This document shows positions 17,961 through 27,188 of a DNA stretch of 64,000 nucleotides, in pieces. How positions within the stretch are numbered: the first letter of the stretch is position 1; each line of letters begins with the position of its first letter. Made by a program: the position numbers and the translations under genes. The notes beneath the pieces were generated by a model, which was given only the letters and a program-made list of their open reading frames with translations, searched no databases and was not told the DNA's origin. The stretch comes from an uncultured Schlesneria sp. (lineage in GTDB: Bacteria > Planctomycetota > Planctomycetia > Planctomycetales > Planctomycetaceae): the NCBI GenBank assembly GCA_903871875.1, contig CAIQIR010000163.1:1-64000 (forward strand). Reading direction: 5' to 3'.

Positions 17961-18079
17961 GGAAATCTGCCGATCTGTGAAAGTGAAATGAAATCTGTCT
18001 GCGAACCACGGCGAGTGACGCGCCGATTGGCCAGGATGAACCTGGACTCACTCGGCGCGTCCTCCGGCACCAAGTCTGG

Positions 18080-19885
18080 TTACGTTTGCTGGAAGTGCTG
18101 ACCGAACATGGGCGAATGATGCATGTCCAGATGTTTTCCATTCCCCAGGTACATGTGGACTCCACAAGGAAGGCAAGGATCGAAGCTGCGAACGGCACGC
18201 ATGATGTCGATGCCTTTGAAGTTCTCGGGTCCGTTCTCTTCGAAAATGGGCGTGTTTTGGACCGCGTCTTCGTAAGGCCCCAAGGTTCCATAGATGTCGC
18301 GCGGATTCGCGTTCCAGGGTGTCGGCGGATAAGGATGATAGTTCGCGATCTTCCCGCCACGGATGACGACGTGGTGCGACAACACACCACGTACCGCTTC
18401 ATGGAAGCCGCAACCGATGGCTTCGTCGGGAACGGCAAATTCCGACCAAGTCTTCGTCCGCCCCGCGTGCAATTCCTTCATCGCCCGTTCGGCGAAATAG
18501 AGTGCGCATCCCGCGGCATAGGCCTGGAAATAGGTCCGGGCTCGATCACGTTCGATCGCGTTGCTCCACTGCGGAATCTGCCATTCAAACTCGACTTCGG
18601 GTTTTGTCGCCGTCTGGGGCAGATAAATCTTGACACTCTGGCCCGTCGCTTTCACATAGCCGATGTCCACTTTGCCGGCCAGCGCTGTAGCCCAGAAGCG
18701 GGCGATCGGTCCGCCACCCGTATCGAGTGCCAGGTAATCGCCGGTCCGTTTGTCGAACCAGCGCGGACACATGACCCAGGTATAGTTTCCATTGAAATCC
18801 CGTTTTTGCGGCTTCGGAATCGTCGTCTGGTTCCAGGGGTGTCGCTGATCAACGGGATTCCCTAATGGATCGTTCTTCACGAACGTTTCTTTATCTTCCC
18901 AATCTTCGTAGTAAGAACTGCCCAGCAGGATCCGGATCCCAAGATTGATATCCACCAGATTCGTGGTGACCAGTTTTCCATCGACCACGATCCCTGGGGT
19001 GACGAACATCTTGTTACCCCATTCATTCATCCGCTGGTAGGTGTAGTCGCAGTCGTCCGGATCCTGAAACGATCCCCAGCATCCCAGCAGAATTCGCCGT
19101 CGGCCCACTTCCTCATATCCGGGCAAGGCCTCGTACCAGAAGTCGAACAGATCGTCGTGCAGCGGCAGACACTTTTTCATGAATTCGACATACCGCATCA
19201 GGCGTACGATGTAGTCGGTAAACAGCTGAACGGTCGGAACCGTACCGACACCTCCGGGATACAAGGTCGAAGGATGGACATGGCGTCCTTCCATCAGACA
19301 GAACATCTCCCGCGTGTAGCGACTGACCAACAGCGTTTCGCGATAGAACTCGCCGGTGAACGGGTTCAATGCTCGCATGATGTCGGCGATGGTCTTGTAG
19401 CCATGGTCGGCGGCGTGGGGGGCGGGCGTCTTTTCGGCCAGCGCGAGCACCCCGGGATTGGTTTCGCGAACCATCTGCTCGCAGAAATCGACACCGACGA
19501 GATTATCCTGAAAGATGTTATGGTCGAACATATATTCGGCCGCTTCTCCCAGGTTGACAATCCATTCACCGAGTGCCGGTGGCCGCACTCCAAATGCCAT
19601 ATTTTGAGCGTAGTTCGCACAGCAGGCGTGGTTGTCGCCGCAGATCCCACAGATGCGGCTGGTGATAAAATGGGCGTCGCGAGGGTCCTTCCCTTTCATG
19701 AAGACGCTGTAGCCGCGGAAGATCGATGACGTGCTGAAGCACTCGGCCACTTTCCGATTGGCAAAATCGATCTTGGTGTAGATGCCGAGGCTACCCACGA
19801 TGCGAGTGATCGGATCCCAGTTCATCTCAACGAGATTACTACCTTCCGCGCGATTTCGTTTTTTGGGTTGGACTGTCGTGGCCAT
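18080..19885 (-). CDS. hhyL: Group 1h [NiFe]-hydrogenase large subunit
   Basis: This 601-aa catalytic subunit oxidises H2 at a NiFe(CN)2CO centre. The L1 motif is RICGICGDNHACC (Cys79, Cys82) and the L2 motif is FDPCLPCGVH (Cys571, Cys574). This form, with PCLPCGVH, is typical of group 1h (group 5) enzymes that scavenge trace H2 in air. A 24-residue tail follows His577 and would be the substrate of the maturation protease if processed canonically. ATG 19885 has AGGAG at proper spacing; the upstream extension is unlike the family. The gene is 175 bp downstream of hhyS. No signal peptide is present. Activity with atmospheric H2 is inferred from the family. Confidence 0.95.
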   Translation of the reverse strand: MATTVQPKKRNRAEGSNLVEMNWDPITRIVGSLGIYTKIDFANRKVAECFSTSSIFRGYSVFMKGKDPRDAHFITSRICGICGDNHACCANYAQNMAFGVRPPALGEWIVNLGEAAEYMFDHNIFQDNLVGVDFCEQMVRETNPGVLALAEKTPAPHAADHGYKTIADIMRALNPFTGEFYRETLLVSRYTREMFCLMEGRHVHPSTLYPGGVGTVPTVQLFTDYIVRLMRYVEFMKKCLPLHDDLFDFWYEALPGYEEVGRRRILLGCWGSFQDPDDCDYTYQRMNEWGNKMFVTPGIVVDGKLVTTNLVDINLGIRILLGSSYYEDWEDKETFVKNDPLGNPVDQRHPWNQTTIPKPQKRDFNGNYTWVMCPRWFDKRTGDYLALDTGGGPIARFWATALAGKVDIGYVKATGQSVKIYLPQTATKPEVEFEWQIPQWSNAIERDRARTYFQAYAAGCALYFAERAMKELHAGRTKTWSEFAVPDEAIGCGFHEAVRGVLSHHVVIRGGKIANYHPYPPTPWNANPRDIYGTLGPYEDAVQNTPIFEENGPENFKGIDIMRAVRSFDPCLPCGVHMYLGNGKHLDMHHSPMFGQHFQQT

Positions 19886-20060
19886 GAACGGACTCCTGGT
19901 GAGCAATCGATGCTCGGATGGGAATTTGATTCTGACACGAGGCTTCCAGGCCGCTTTCGCAGCCAGACACGATTCACCCGCCGCGAATGCGGCTGGACAA
20001 TGTTTTTCATTCGGGACGTTCATCAACACCGTCGAAGACCGCACTACGGTCGACTGTCTG

Positions 20061-21122
20061 TTACTTGGATCTGACGTATTTGCTCTGATATCCGGTCGTC
20101 AGCTGAGGCTGGTTATGTCGCCACCGCGGTTCTTGATTCAATTTCCTCTGCGTCATCCGGCGCAGTGGAGTGATAATTTTGCCGTAAAACTTCGACGCCA
20201 ACGTGGAGACGCGCGCACCGGGCGGCTCGTCCATAAACGGCATAAATTTGTCGGGGAACCCGGGCATTGTGCAGCCGATACAGATTCCGCCCACGTTCGG
20301 ACAGCCGCCAATACCGGCCATCCAACCGCGTTTGGGAACGTTGCAGTTGACGACCGGACCCCAACAGCCCAGTTTGACCAGGCACTTGGGTGATCCGTAT
20401 TCCGATGCGAAGTCAGATTGCTCGTAGTAACCCGCCCGATCACAACCTTCATGCACCGTATGTTCGAACAGCCATTTGGGACGCAGGGCTTCGTCCAGCG
20501 GGATCATGGGAGCCAATCCGGCGACCTGATACAGCAGATAGAGCAACGTCTCCATGAAGTTATCGGGTTGAACGGGACAACCGGGCACATTGACGATCGG
20601 CAGCCCGGCTTTCGATTTCCAGTTCCAACCCAAATAGTCCGCGACGCCCATCGCGCCTGTCGGATTCCCAGCCATCGCATGAATTCCGCCATATGTCGCG
20701 CATGTTCCAGCGCAGACCACTGCGATCGCCTTAGGGGCTAGCCGATCGATCCACTCGTTAGTGGTAATCGGTTGCCCCGTTTTTGAGTCTGTTCCAAGGG
20801 CGGCCCAGTAACCTTCGGACTTAATCTTCTCGTTCGGAATCGACCCTTCCAGAACAAGGACGAACGGATCGAGTTCACCGCGTGCCGCTTTGTGCCAATA
20901 CTGCATGAAGTCATCGCCGACCTCATACGCCAGCACCGGATTATGCACATGAACCTTCGGCAAACCGGGAATGGCCCCCATGATCACATCTTCGATACTG
21001 GGCTGACTTGCCGCCGTAATCGAGACCGAATCACCGTCGCATCCTAAGCCCGTTGTCATCCAGACAATATGAATCTCGGCCACGTCCGGTTTTCGTTTTG
21101 CTTGTATGGCAGGTGAGGGCAT
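20061..21122 (-). CDS. hhyS: Group 1h [NiFe]-hydrogenase small subunit
   Basis: This 353-aa electron-transfer subunit carries iron-sulphur clusters. At the proximal-cluster site it reads GLGCDGDSVS: Cys28 is followed by Asp31 where most hydrogenases have Cys, the 3Cys-1Asp ligation known for group 1h enzymes. Other conserved cysteines appear in CAGTCATYGG, PGCPVQPDNF, LGCWGPVVNCNVP and GGCPNVGGICIGCTMPGFP. There is no Tat signal or C-terminal membrane helix, so it is cytoplasmic or held at the membrane by partners. ATG 21122 follows AAGGAG. A sigma-54-like site lies just upstream. Confidence 0.95.
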   Translation of the reverse strand: MPSPAIQAKRKPDVAEIHIVWMTTGLGCDGDSVSITAASQPSIEDVIMGAIPGLPKVHVHNPVLAYEVGDDFMQYWHKAARGELDPFVLVLEGSIPNEKIKSEGYWAALGTDSKTGQPITTNEWIDRLAPKAIAVVCAGTCATYGGIHAMAGNPTGAMGVADYLGWNWKSKAGLPIVNVPGCPVQPDNFMETLLYLLYQVAGLAPMIPLDEALRPKWLFEHTVHEGCDRAGYYEQSDFASEYGSPKCLVKLGCWGPVVNCNVPKRGWMAGIGGCPNVGGICIGCTMPGFPDKFMPFMDEPPGARVSTLASKFYGKIITPLRRMTQRKLNQEPRWRHNQPQLTTGYQSKYVRSK

Positions 21123-21150
21123 TTTGACTTCTCCTTGCGAGGGATCCTGA

Positions 21151-21166
21151 AGCGTTTTGTGTGCCT
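21151..21166 (-). promoter_or_regulatory. Possible sigma-54 promoter before hhyS
   Basis: On the minus strand the sequence AGGCACACAAAACGCT keeps GG and GC at the -24/-12 spacing of TGGCAC-N5-TTGC, with two mismatches in the -12 box. It would place a start near 21140, 18 nt before the hhyS ATG. Tight but possible. Confidence 0.35.
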
Positions 21167-21200
21167 AAACACGAAAAAAGGCCTTAGATTGAGATGTTTT

Positions 21201-21684
21201 TCAGAATGCGAAAATCATTCGTCGTTCGGGGGGCGCAACGGCAATCTGCCACAGTCGCAATATTGTCGCGATCGACGCCTGCCCATTCAGAATGGGCAAC
21301 ACGGCTCGACTCGTCTGCTCGGTGAACAGTTCTGATCGACCAATGACGACCAGGACGAAGCCAAAGGAATACATGATCGCGACCAGAATCTCTCTGACTC
21401 CGAAGGGCCGCTCGTTGAAATTCAAGGCGTGGATGCGAGCCATCAGCAGGAGACTGAAACCGAGTTCCAATCCCACGGAAGAGCTCGAAAAAAAACAGCC
21501 GGCTATTGGTAATGTCCAGAGTGTGGCGGGCTTCTTTCCGCTCGTGACGCATGATTTGGGCCGATGGTTTTTGGGGTTCCTGTTCGACAGCATCAGGCAC
21601 CGCTCCACTGACAGTCTCCTCGGATTCGGCCATCACCGCAGTGTTGGTCGTCCGAATGGGCATCGGTTTGAGCAGAGGTGACAT
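21201..21684 (-). pseudogene. Frameshifted, truncated formate/nitrite transporter (FNT, YfdC-like) remnant
   Basis: The first half in one frame reads QEPQKPSAQIMRHERKEA and then TNSRLFF. After a run of eight A/T pairs (21488-21495) the other frame continues SSSSVGLELGFSLLL, then AIMYSFGFVLVVIGRSELFT and ATILRLWQIAVA, a good match to the first helices of FNT channels of the YfdC type. Removing one T from the run restores a single frame. The C-terminal 40 percent or so of the protein is missing. The start ATG (21684) overlaps the hypE stop as TGATG, so it was once a translated member of the operon. Confidence 0.75.
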
Positions 21685-22769
21685 CAGCAAATCCTTGGTA
21701 ACTGTTCTCCTGCTAGCATGGTCACAACACGTTCCCCGCCGATGACCGATTTCAGAACCACCATGTCGGGGTGATCAGCGACGACGGTGCCAATCTCGGC
21801 GGCATCTTTGCCGTACGGATGGCGGCGCATTGCGTCCAGGACTTTGTCGGTGGCTTCGGCGGGCACGACCGCGATTAGTTTTCCTTCATTGGCCACATAC
21901 AGTGGGTCGAGTCCCAACATTTCGCAGGCTCCGCGGACTTCGCGGCGTATTGGCAGGCGCGATTCCTGCAATTTGATGCCGACCTTCGATGCGGTCGCGA
22001 GCTCGTTCAGACTGCTGGAGACCCCGCCGCGGGTTGGGTCGCGCATGCACCGAATTTGCGGACAGGCCTCAAGCATCGCTTCGGTGAGGCCATTCAGCGG
22101 GGCGCAATCGCTTTTCAGCACGGTTTCGAATTCAATCCCCTCGCGCTGGGACATGATGGTGACGCCGTGGTCGCCGATCGTCCCGGAAATCAGGATGCGA
22201 TCACCGGGGCGGGCATGATGGATCGACAGTGTCCGTCCTGCGGGAACCCAGCCAATTCCAGAAGTGGTAATGAAGATCTGATCTCCTTTACCGCGATTGA
22301 CCACTTTCGTGTCCCCTGTGACCAACATGATTCCGGCGTCTGCACACGCCGCCCGCATTGAGGCCACGATGCGACGCAAATCATCGATCAACAATCCCTC
22401 TTCTAAGATAAATGCGGCCGAAAGGAATTGGGGGATCGCCCCGCCCACCGCCAAATCATTGACCGTGCCGTGGACGGCGAGTTTGCCAATATCACCCCCA
22501 GGGAAAAACAGCGGCTGTACCACGAAGGAATCGGTGGTGAAGGCCAGTCGAGGGGTCTGATTTCCGTTTTGCCGGACCCAACTCGACAAATCCAGAGTGG
22601 CCTGATCCTCAAGTGCTGAGAGCACCGGATTGTCCCACGCGGGCAGGAACGTGTTCTGGATGAGTTCTGCTGACATCTTGCCGCCGCTGCCATGTCCCAG
22701 CAGGACACGATCACGCTCGCCGAGTGGCAGCGGACAGCTCATTCGACCAAAGTCGATGACGTTGGACAT
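21684..22769 (-). CDS. hypE: Hydrogenase maturation protein HypE
   Basis: This 361-aa protein belongs to the PurM-like ATP-dependent family. It dehydrates the carbamoyl group on its C-terminal Cys to a thiocyanate that becomes the cyanide ligand of the NiFe site. The sequence shows LLGHGSGGKMSAELI at the N-terminus, TGDTKVV and MRDPTRGG in the core, and ends in PRIC, so the essential terminal Cys361 is present. It follows hypD by 52 bp and its stop overlaps the start of the FNT remnant. Confidence 0.95.
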   Translation of the reverse strand: MSNVIDFGRMSCPLPLGERDRVLLGHGSGGKMSAELIQNTFLPAWDNPVLSALEDQATLDLSSWVRQNGNQTPRLAFTTDSFVVQPLFFPGGDIGKLAVHGTVNDLAVGGAIPQFLSAAFILEEGLLIDDLRRIVASMRAACADAGIMLVTGDTKVVNRGKGDQIFITTSGIGWVPAGRTLSIHHARPGDRILISGTIGDHGVTIMSQREGIEFETVLKSDCAPLNGLTEAMLEACPQIRCMRDPTRGGVSSSLNELATASKVGIKLQESRLPIRREVRGACEMLGLDPLYVANEGKLIAVVPAEATDKVLDAMRRHPYGKDAAEIGTVVADHPDMVVLKSVIGGERVVTMLAGEQLPRIC

Positions 22770-22821
22770 TGTGTTCCCATCGAAGAGACAACACCGCGTT
22801 CAAGCTGAGGAACGGTTTCAA

Positions 22822-23982
22822 TCAATCCAAAGTGACATTTCCAATCCGATCACGTCTATGAATCTGATAAGTTTCCGAACCGACGGCCATGGGGTGCCGC
22901 AATCGACCGTAGTTGTAGTAAGCGGCGCACGCTCCTTCGGACGAGACCATGGTGGCGCCCAACGGGTGCTCGGGCGTGCAGGTTTTGCAAAACGCCTGGC
23001 ATTGATGCGGTTTCTTAATTCCTTGCAGGATCTGCCCGCTAATACAAAGTTCCGATTCCTGGACGGCGAACTGTGCAACGTCAAATCGCTGTTCGGCATC
23101 AAACTGTTCATAAGCGGGGGCCAACCGGTAACCACTATTCGGGATCGTACCGATCCCGCGCCATTTGCGATCGCCTACCTCGAACACGTCGTGAATCAGT
23201 TGAATTGCCAGTGGACTTCCTTCGCGGCGAACGGCGCGCGAGTACTGATTGCCGACGCCGATTCGATTTTGTTCCAGCATGCAGATGCACTCGTAGATAC
23301 CTTCCAGCAGGTCAAGCGGCTCAAATCCGGTCACCACAATCGGAATTTGAAACTCTTCTGCAATCGGAATGTACTCTTCATAGCCCATCACCGCGCAGAC
23401 ATGTCCGGCACCCAGAAATCCCTGAACTCGATTGTTCGGTGACGACAGGATGGCGGTCATCGCGGGGGGGACAATGACGTGTGAGACCAGCACGGCGAAG
23501 TTATTCAGATTCCGTTTTTTCGCCTGCGCGACCGCCATCGCATTGGCCGGGGCGGTCGTCTCGAATCCCACGGCAAAAAAGACGACCACGCGATGGGGAT
23601 TCTGTTCGGCGATCTTCAGGCAGTCGAGCGGTGAGTAGACGACCCTGATGTCTCCGCCCGAGGCCTTGGTCGAAAAGAGATCACTTTGGCTGCCCGGCAC
23701 TCGCAGCATGTCGCCAAAGGAACAAAAAATGACTTCCGGACGACCAGCAATCGCAATGGCTTTGTCAATCAGCTCTAACGGCGTTACACACACCGGACAG
23801 CCTGGGCCATGAACCAACTCGACTTGCGGCGGCAGCAATTCATCGATCCCATATTTCACAATCGTGTGAGTCTGCCCGCCGCACACTTCCATAATTGTCC
23901 AGGGCCGAGTCGCGACTCGGGCGATCGCCGTCTGCAATTTGGCTGCCGCCACCGGATCGCGATATTCGTCTTGAAATCTCAT
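22822..23982 (-). CDS. hypD: Hydrogenase maturation protein HypD
   Basis: This 386-aa [4Fe-4S] protein works with HypC to assemble the Fe(CN)2CO unit. Signature segments are [28 protein letters not shown] and SRVMGYEEY-like [13 protein letters not shown]-terminal cluster cysteines lie in [23 protein letters not shown] and [14 protein letters not shown]. The start overlaps the hypC stop by 4 bp (ATGA). Confidence 0.95.
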   Translation of the reverse strand: MRFQDEYRDPVAAAKLQTAIARVATRPWTIMEVCGGQTHTIVKYGIDELLPPQVELVHGPGCPVCVTPLELIDKAIAIAGRPEVIFCSFGDMLRVPGSQSDLFSTKASGGDIRVVYSPLDCLKIAEQNPHRVVVFFAVGFETTAPANAMAVAQAKKRNLNNFAVLVSHVIVPPAMTAILSSPNNRVQGFLGAGHVCAVMGYEEYIPIAEEFQIPIVVTGFEPLDLLEGIYECICMLEQNRIGVGNQYSRAVRREGSPLAIQLIHDVFEVGDRKWRGIGTIPNSGYRLAPAYEQFDAEQRFDVAQFAVQESELCISGQILQGIKKPHQCQAFCKTCTPEHPLGATMVSSEGACAAYYNYGRLRHPMAVGSETYQIHRRDRIGNVTLD

Positions 23983-24284
23983 GTTTCCCCCTCACGAGAT
24001 TCGCAGGTGACTGCCGCAAAATGGCCCGGAAGGGCAATTTCGCCTGCGTGAAGTTCCTGCAAGTCATCCATCTGCCTTAAGAATCGAAAAACTTGTTCCG
24101 CTTCGATGGCATCAATGACCTGTAAAGAAAAACCGACATGCACGATCACAAAATCCCCGACCTTGGCGTCGGGGGTATGCTGCAGGCAAACTCGTTTGTA
24201 GACACCTCCGAAATCGACTTTCGCCATCGACATGTCATGTTCGGTATAGGTCTCGATCACTTCGCCAGGAATGCCTAGGCACAT
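23979..24284 (-). CDS. hypC: Hydrogenase assembly chaperone HypC
   Basis: A 101-aa chaperone of the HypC/HupF family. The N-terminus MCLGIPGEV contains Cys2, which binds the Fe precursor and the large subunit. [19 protein letters not shown] and [14 protein letters not shown] are typical. The ATG at 24284 is chosen because Cys2 must follow the start Met; the upstream frame is not homologous. The tail is about 20 residues longer than average. Confidence 0.94.
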   Translation of the reverse strand: MCLGIPGEVIETYTEHDMSMAKVDFGGVYKRVCLQHTPDAKVGDFVIVHVGFSLQVIDAIEAEQVFRFLRQMDDLQELHAGEIALPGHFAAVTCESREGET

Positions 24285-24300
24285 GAAGAAGATCCTTTTG

Positions 24301-26670
24301 CTAACGAACCTGATCCTGGGCGGCAGCAATGGCTAATTGGCCGAAGCTGATTCCGCCATCGTTACATGGAATGCGATGTTGCAGGTAAACCCGAAATCGA
24401 TCGGCCGTCAATTCCTGCAACGCTTCTTGTGAGAGCAAGGAATTCATGAAAACCCCGCCACTGAAGACAACTTCCTCAATTCCGAAATCACGCCGTAATT
24501 TCTGGCAAACGACTTTCATCATTTGAACAACGGTGGAATGAAATCGTCTGGCGATCAATTTCGGTTCCACGGCAGCGGAAATGTCGTCTATGATCGCTCG
24601 AATCAGGGGGCGAGTATCAATTTGGAGACAGGATCGCCCATCCAGATCGCGAGATTCATCGAGTTCGAATGGATAAGAAAGATCGTGCGGAGTACCGATT
24701 GCCAGCAATTCTAGTTCCACTGCCGCTTGGCCTTCGTAACTGATATGCGTACGAACACCAATCAGTGCCGCGACGGCATCGAACATTCGGCCCATGCTCG
24801 ACGTCAACGGGGTGTTAAACTGTCGATCGATCATCTGCTGAATTGTCTTGAAGGCCTCAGAACCGACTTGCTCTGCAAGCGATGCAGAATGGCATTGGGC
24901 ATCGATCAAATGAGCGACGGCGCTGCGCCAGGGTTCGCGAATCGCCGCGTCACCACCGGGAAGGCCCACGTAGCGAAGATGTGCAACTCGCTGGAAACTA
25001 CGATAACCGGCAATGAAAAATTCGCCACCCCAAATTTTTCCATCGGTTCCCAATCCTGTGCCATCAAAGGCCACACCGATCACCGGACCTGATAACCGAT
25101 GTTCGGCCATCCCGCTGGCGATGTGAGCATGATGATGCTGTACCGCGAGCAATTGCAGAGACGATTCGCGGCCACGATCACGCGCGTAAGTCGTGCTGGC
25201 GTACCCAGGATGCAGGTCATGAATCAACCGCAACGGACGAGTATCAAATAGGTTTTCATAAAGCTTGATATCTCGTTCGAACGCCTGAAACGCGGCGAAG
25301 TGGTCCAGGTCGCCAAGATGATGGCTGACGAAGGCCAAATTCTCCCGACCCAAGGCAAACGTCGACTTCAGTTGGGCTCCCACCGCCAGCGTCGGCATGG
25401 CGAGTTGCATTGGAAGCGATAACGGCTCGGGCGCATAACCGCGCGAACGACGTAGAAGCGTCTCTTGCCCGGCGGAAACTCGAGCGACCGAATCATCGCA
25501 GCGAACATGGATGGGACGATCGTGCGTCAGCACCAGATCAACGATCCCCACCAGACGTTCCAGGGCGTCGGCATCGTCATAGGCGATTGGTTCGTCTGCT
25601 CGATTCCCGCTGGTCATCACCAGCAGTTTAGACTCGACTGCGTTCATCAAGAGATGATGCAGCGGAGTGTAAGGCAGCATCAGGCCGAGGTAATGACTGG
25701 CCGGTGAAACCGAGTGTGCGACTGTTGTCGCGGATTCATCCTGACGGATCTGCAGCAGCACAATAGGCCGCCGTTGTGATCGCAGCAATGTGACTTCCGC
25801 TGCATTGATGCGGCAATAACGTCGTGCTTCATCGACCTGACTGACCATCAGCGCGAACGGCTTCTGATCCCGCTGCTTGCGGTGCCGCAGCTCAGCAACG
25901 GCCGACTCGTTGCCGGCATCACAAACGAGGTGGTAACCGCCCAGTCCCTTGAGTGCTCCAATCTGTCCACGCAGAATCGCCGCCGCGAAGTCACTCACCG
26001 GGTCGCTCGTTTCGATGGTCTGACCGGTCGGCGTCAATAACCGCAACCGTGGTCCGCATGCCGCGCAACACGTGGGCTCTGCATGAAATCGGCGATTGGC
26101 GGGATCGTCATATTCGCGTTGACAGTCGGTACACATCGCGAAGGCGGTCATCGTCGTTCGCTGCCGGTCGTAGGGAGCTTCGCGAATGATCGTCAGTCGT
26201 GGTCCGCAGTTCGTGCAATTGAGGAACGGATAGCGGTATCTGCGGTCCTGGGGATCGAGCAGTTCCCTCAAACAATCCGCGCAGGTGGCGACATCAGGAG
26301 AAATGAATACCGCCGATGAGGTTCGGTATGCGACGCTGGCGACGATCCGAAACGAGACGTCGTTTGTGACCGGTAGCAGCCGCCATTCCACTGATTCGAT
26401 CCGAGCCAATGGAGGAGCCTCATCGGCCAGCCGCGTCGAAAAGCAGACCAACTGTTCCTGCGGTCCTTCCACCTCAAGATATACTAACCCCGATTCATTT
26501 CTCACGAAGCCAGCGAGACCCAAGTCCAGTGCCAGTCGATGAACAAATGGTCTAAACCCAACCCCCTGCACCAGACCCCGCACGACGAATGCCCGGCGCT
26601 GCAAAGAGCGGTCATTCAGACTCGTCACGCCGACATTCTGCTCGCATGACGCTTGGTCATTCTGCTTCAT
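24301..26670 (-). CDS. hypF: Carbamoyltransferase HypF
   Basis: This 789-aa multidomain enzyme makes the carbamoyl group for the cyanide ligands from carbamoyl phosphate and ATP. In order: acylphosphatase domain (VVRGLVQGVGFRPFVHRLA), two zinc-finger segments (CADC, CTNCGP, CTDC, CAACGP), a YrdC/Sua5-like domain (LKGLGGYHLVCDA, MLPYTPLHHLLM), and a Kae1-like domain with the metal motif QHHHAHIASGMAEH and FSGGVFMN. ATG 26670 is preferred over the TTG at 26721 because the acylphosphatase domain then has a normal N-terminal length. The stop is 16 bp before hypC. Confidence 0.94.
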   Translation of the reverse strand: MKQNDQASCEQNVGVTSLNDRSLQRRAFVVRGLVQGVGFRPFVHRLALDLGLAGFVRNESGLVYLEVEGPQEQLVCFSTRLADEAPPLARIESVEWRLLPVTNDVSFRIVASVAYRTSSAVFISPDVATCADCLRELLDPQDRRYRYPFLNCTNCGPRLTIIREAPYDRQRTTMTAFAMCTDCQREYDDPANRRFHAEPTCCAACGPRLRLLTPTGQTIETSDPVSDFAAAILRGQIGALKGLGGYHLVCDAGNESAVAELRHRKQRDQKPFALMVSQVDEARRYCRINAAEVTLLRSQRRPIVLLQIRQDESATTVAHSVSPASHYLGLMLPYTPLHHLLMNAVESKLLVMTSGNRADEPIAYDDADALERLVGIVDLVLTHDRPIHVRCDDSVARVSAGQETLLRRSRGYAPEPLSLPMQLAMPTLAVGAQLKSTFALGRENLAFVSHHLGDLDHFAAFQAFERDIKLYENLFDTRPLRLIHDLHPGYASTTYARDRGRESSLQLLAVQHHHAHIASGMAEHRLSGPVIGVAFDGTGLGTDGKIWGGEFFIAGYRSFQRVAHLRYVGLPGGDAAIREPWRSAVAHLIDAQCHSASLAEQVGSEAFKTIQQMIDRQFNTPLTSSMGRMFDAVAALIGVRTHISYEGQAAVELELLAIGTPHDLSYPFELDESRDLDGRSCLQIDTRPLIRAIIDDISAAVEPKLIARRFHSTVVQMMKVVCQKLRRDFGIEEVVFSGGVFMNSLLSQEALQELTADRFRVYLQHRIPCNDGGISFGQLAIAAAQDQVR

Positions 26671-26736
26671 GCCTACCCCGCAGCGTTCTTGTCCCTCGTG
26701 AACTGAAGGGACAGAACGCAAATTCCGCCAGAAAGG

Positions 26737-26931
26737 TCAGATGTTCTGAAGCTCCTGGCCACAACACTGGAAATGGACCTCTTCCGATTTATCGCACCGA
26801 CAATCGGAGGTGACTTCGATCGACATGCCACACTTTGAACACTGATAACGGTCGCCTCTCTTCGGTGCGAAGATGTGATTGGTGGTTCGCGGTTGAGTCT
26901 TGCTGGCTTTGTTTGGTGTATTCGTAGTCAT
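26737..26931 (-). CDS. 64-aa Cys-rich metal-binding protein (desulforedoxin/zinc-ribbon-like)
   Basis: A small protein with a basic, Thr/Asn-rich N-terminal half and a metal knuckle: YQCSKCGMSIEV, then DCRCD and FQCCGQEL. The CxxCG and CCGQ pairing resembles the N-terminal desulforedoxin-like domain of superoxide reductases, which binds Fe(Cys)4. AAGGA lies at good spacing before ATG 26931. It is the first gene of the hydrogenase run, 66 bp before hypF, with a sigma-54-like site upstream. A rubredoxin-like redox or metal role is inferred. Confidence 0.72.
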   Translation of the reverse strand: MTTNTPNKASKTQPRTTNHIFAPKRGDRYQCSKCGMSIEVTSDCRCDKSEEVHFQCCGQELQNI

Positions 26932-26983
26932 TCTCAATCCTTTCTGGAAGCGAAATCCGATTCCCGACGAAATGTCCGTCGGC

Positions 26984-27009
26984 ATGCAACGATCACATGC
27001 AACGTGCAT
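26984..27009. repeat. 13-bp tandem direct repeat inside an inverted repeat
   Basis: ATGCAACG recurs 13 bp apart (26984 and 26997), nested within the inverted repeat GGCATGCA / TGCATGCC (26981-26988 and 27005-27012, 16-bp spacer). The distal arm overlaps the -24 element of the sigma-54-like site, so the element could be an operator. No binding protein is assigned. Confidence 0.45.
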
Positions 27010-27014
27010 GCCGG
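26995..27014 (-). promoter_or_regulatory. Probable sigma-54 promoter at the head of the hydrogenase cluster
   Basis: On the minus strand CGGCATGCACGTTGCAT matches TGGCAYG-N4-TTGCW except for the first base. The GG at 27012-27011 and the GC at 27000-26999 have the right spacing. A start near 26987 would give a leader of about 56 nt to the Cys-rich protein gene that begins the hydrogenase run. Experimental support is absent. Confidence 0.5.
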
Positions 27015-27188
27015 GATTTCACCGAAAAGGGCTGGCGTGGTCGCGTCGTTGCTCAATTCGGAGTTCATTGGGCAATTGTCGCCGTAGCGGACATGACGGT
27101 GCATGGTGAAAGACCGTCTATCAAGCGTTTGAACTCGTGATGCCTGGGCCCGGACACGGGCAGAAGCGACGGAAAATCGGCAGGAGAA

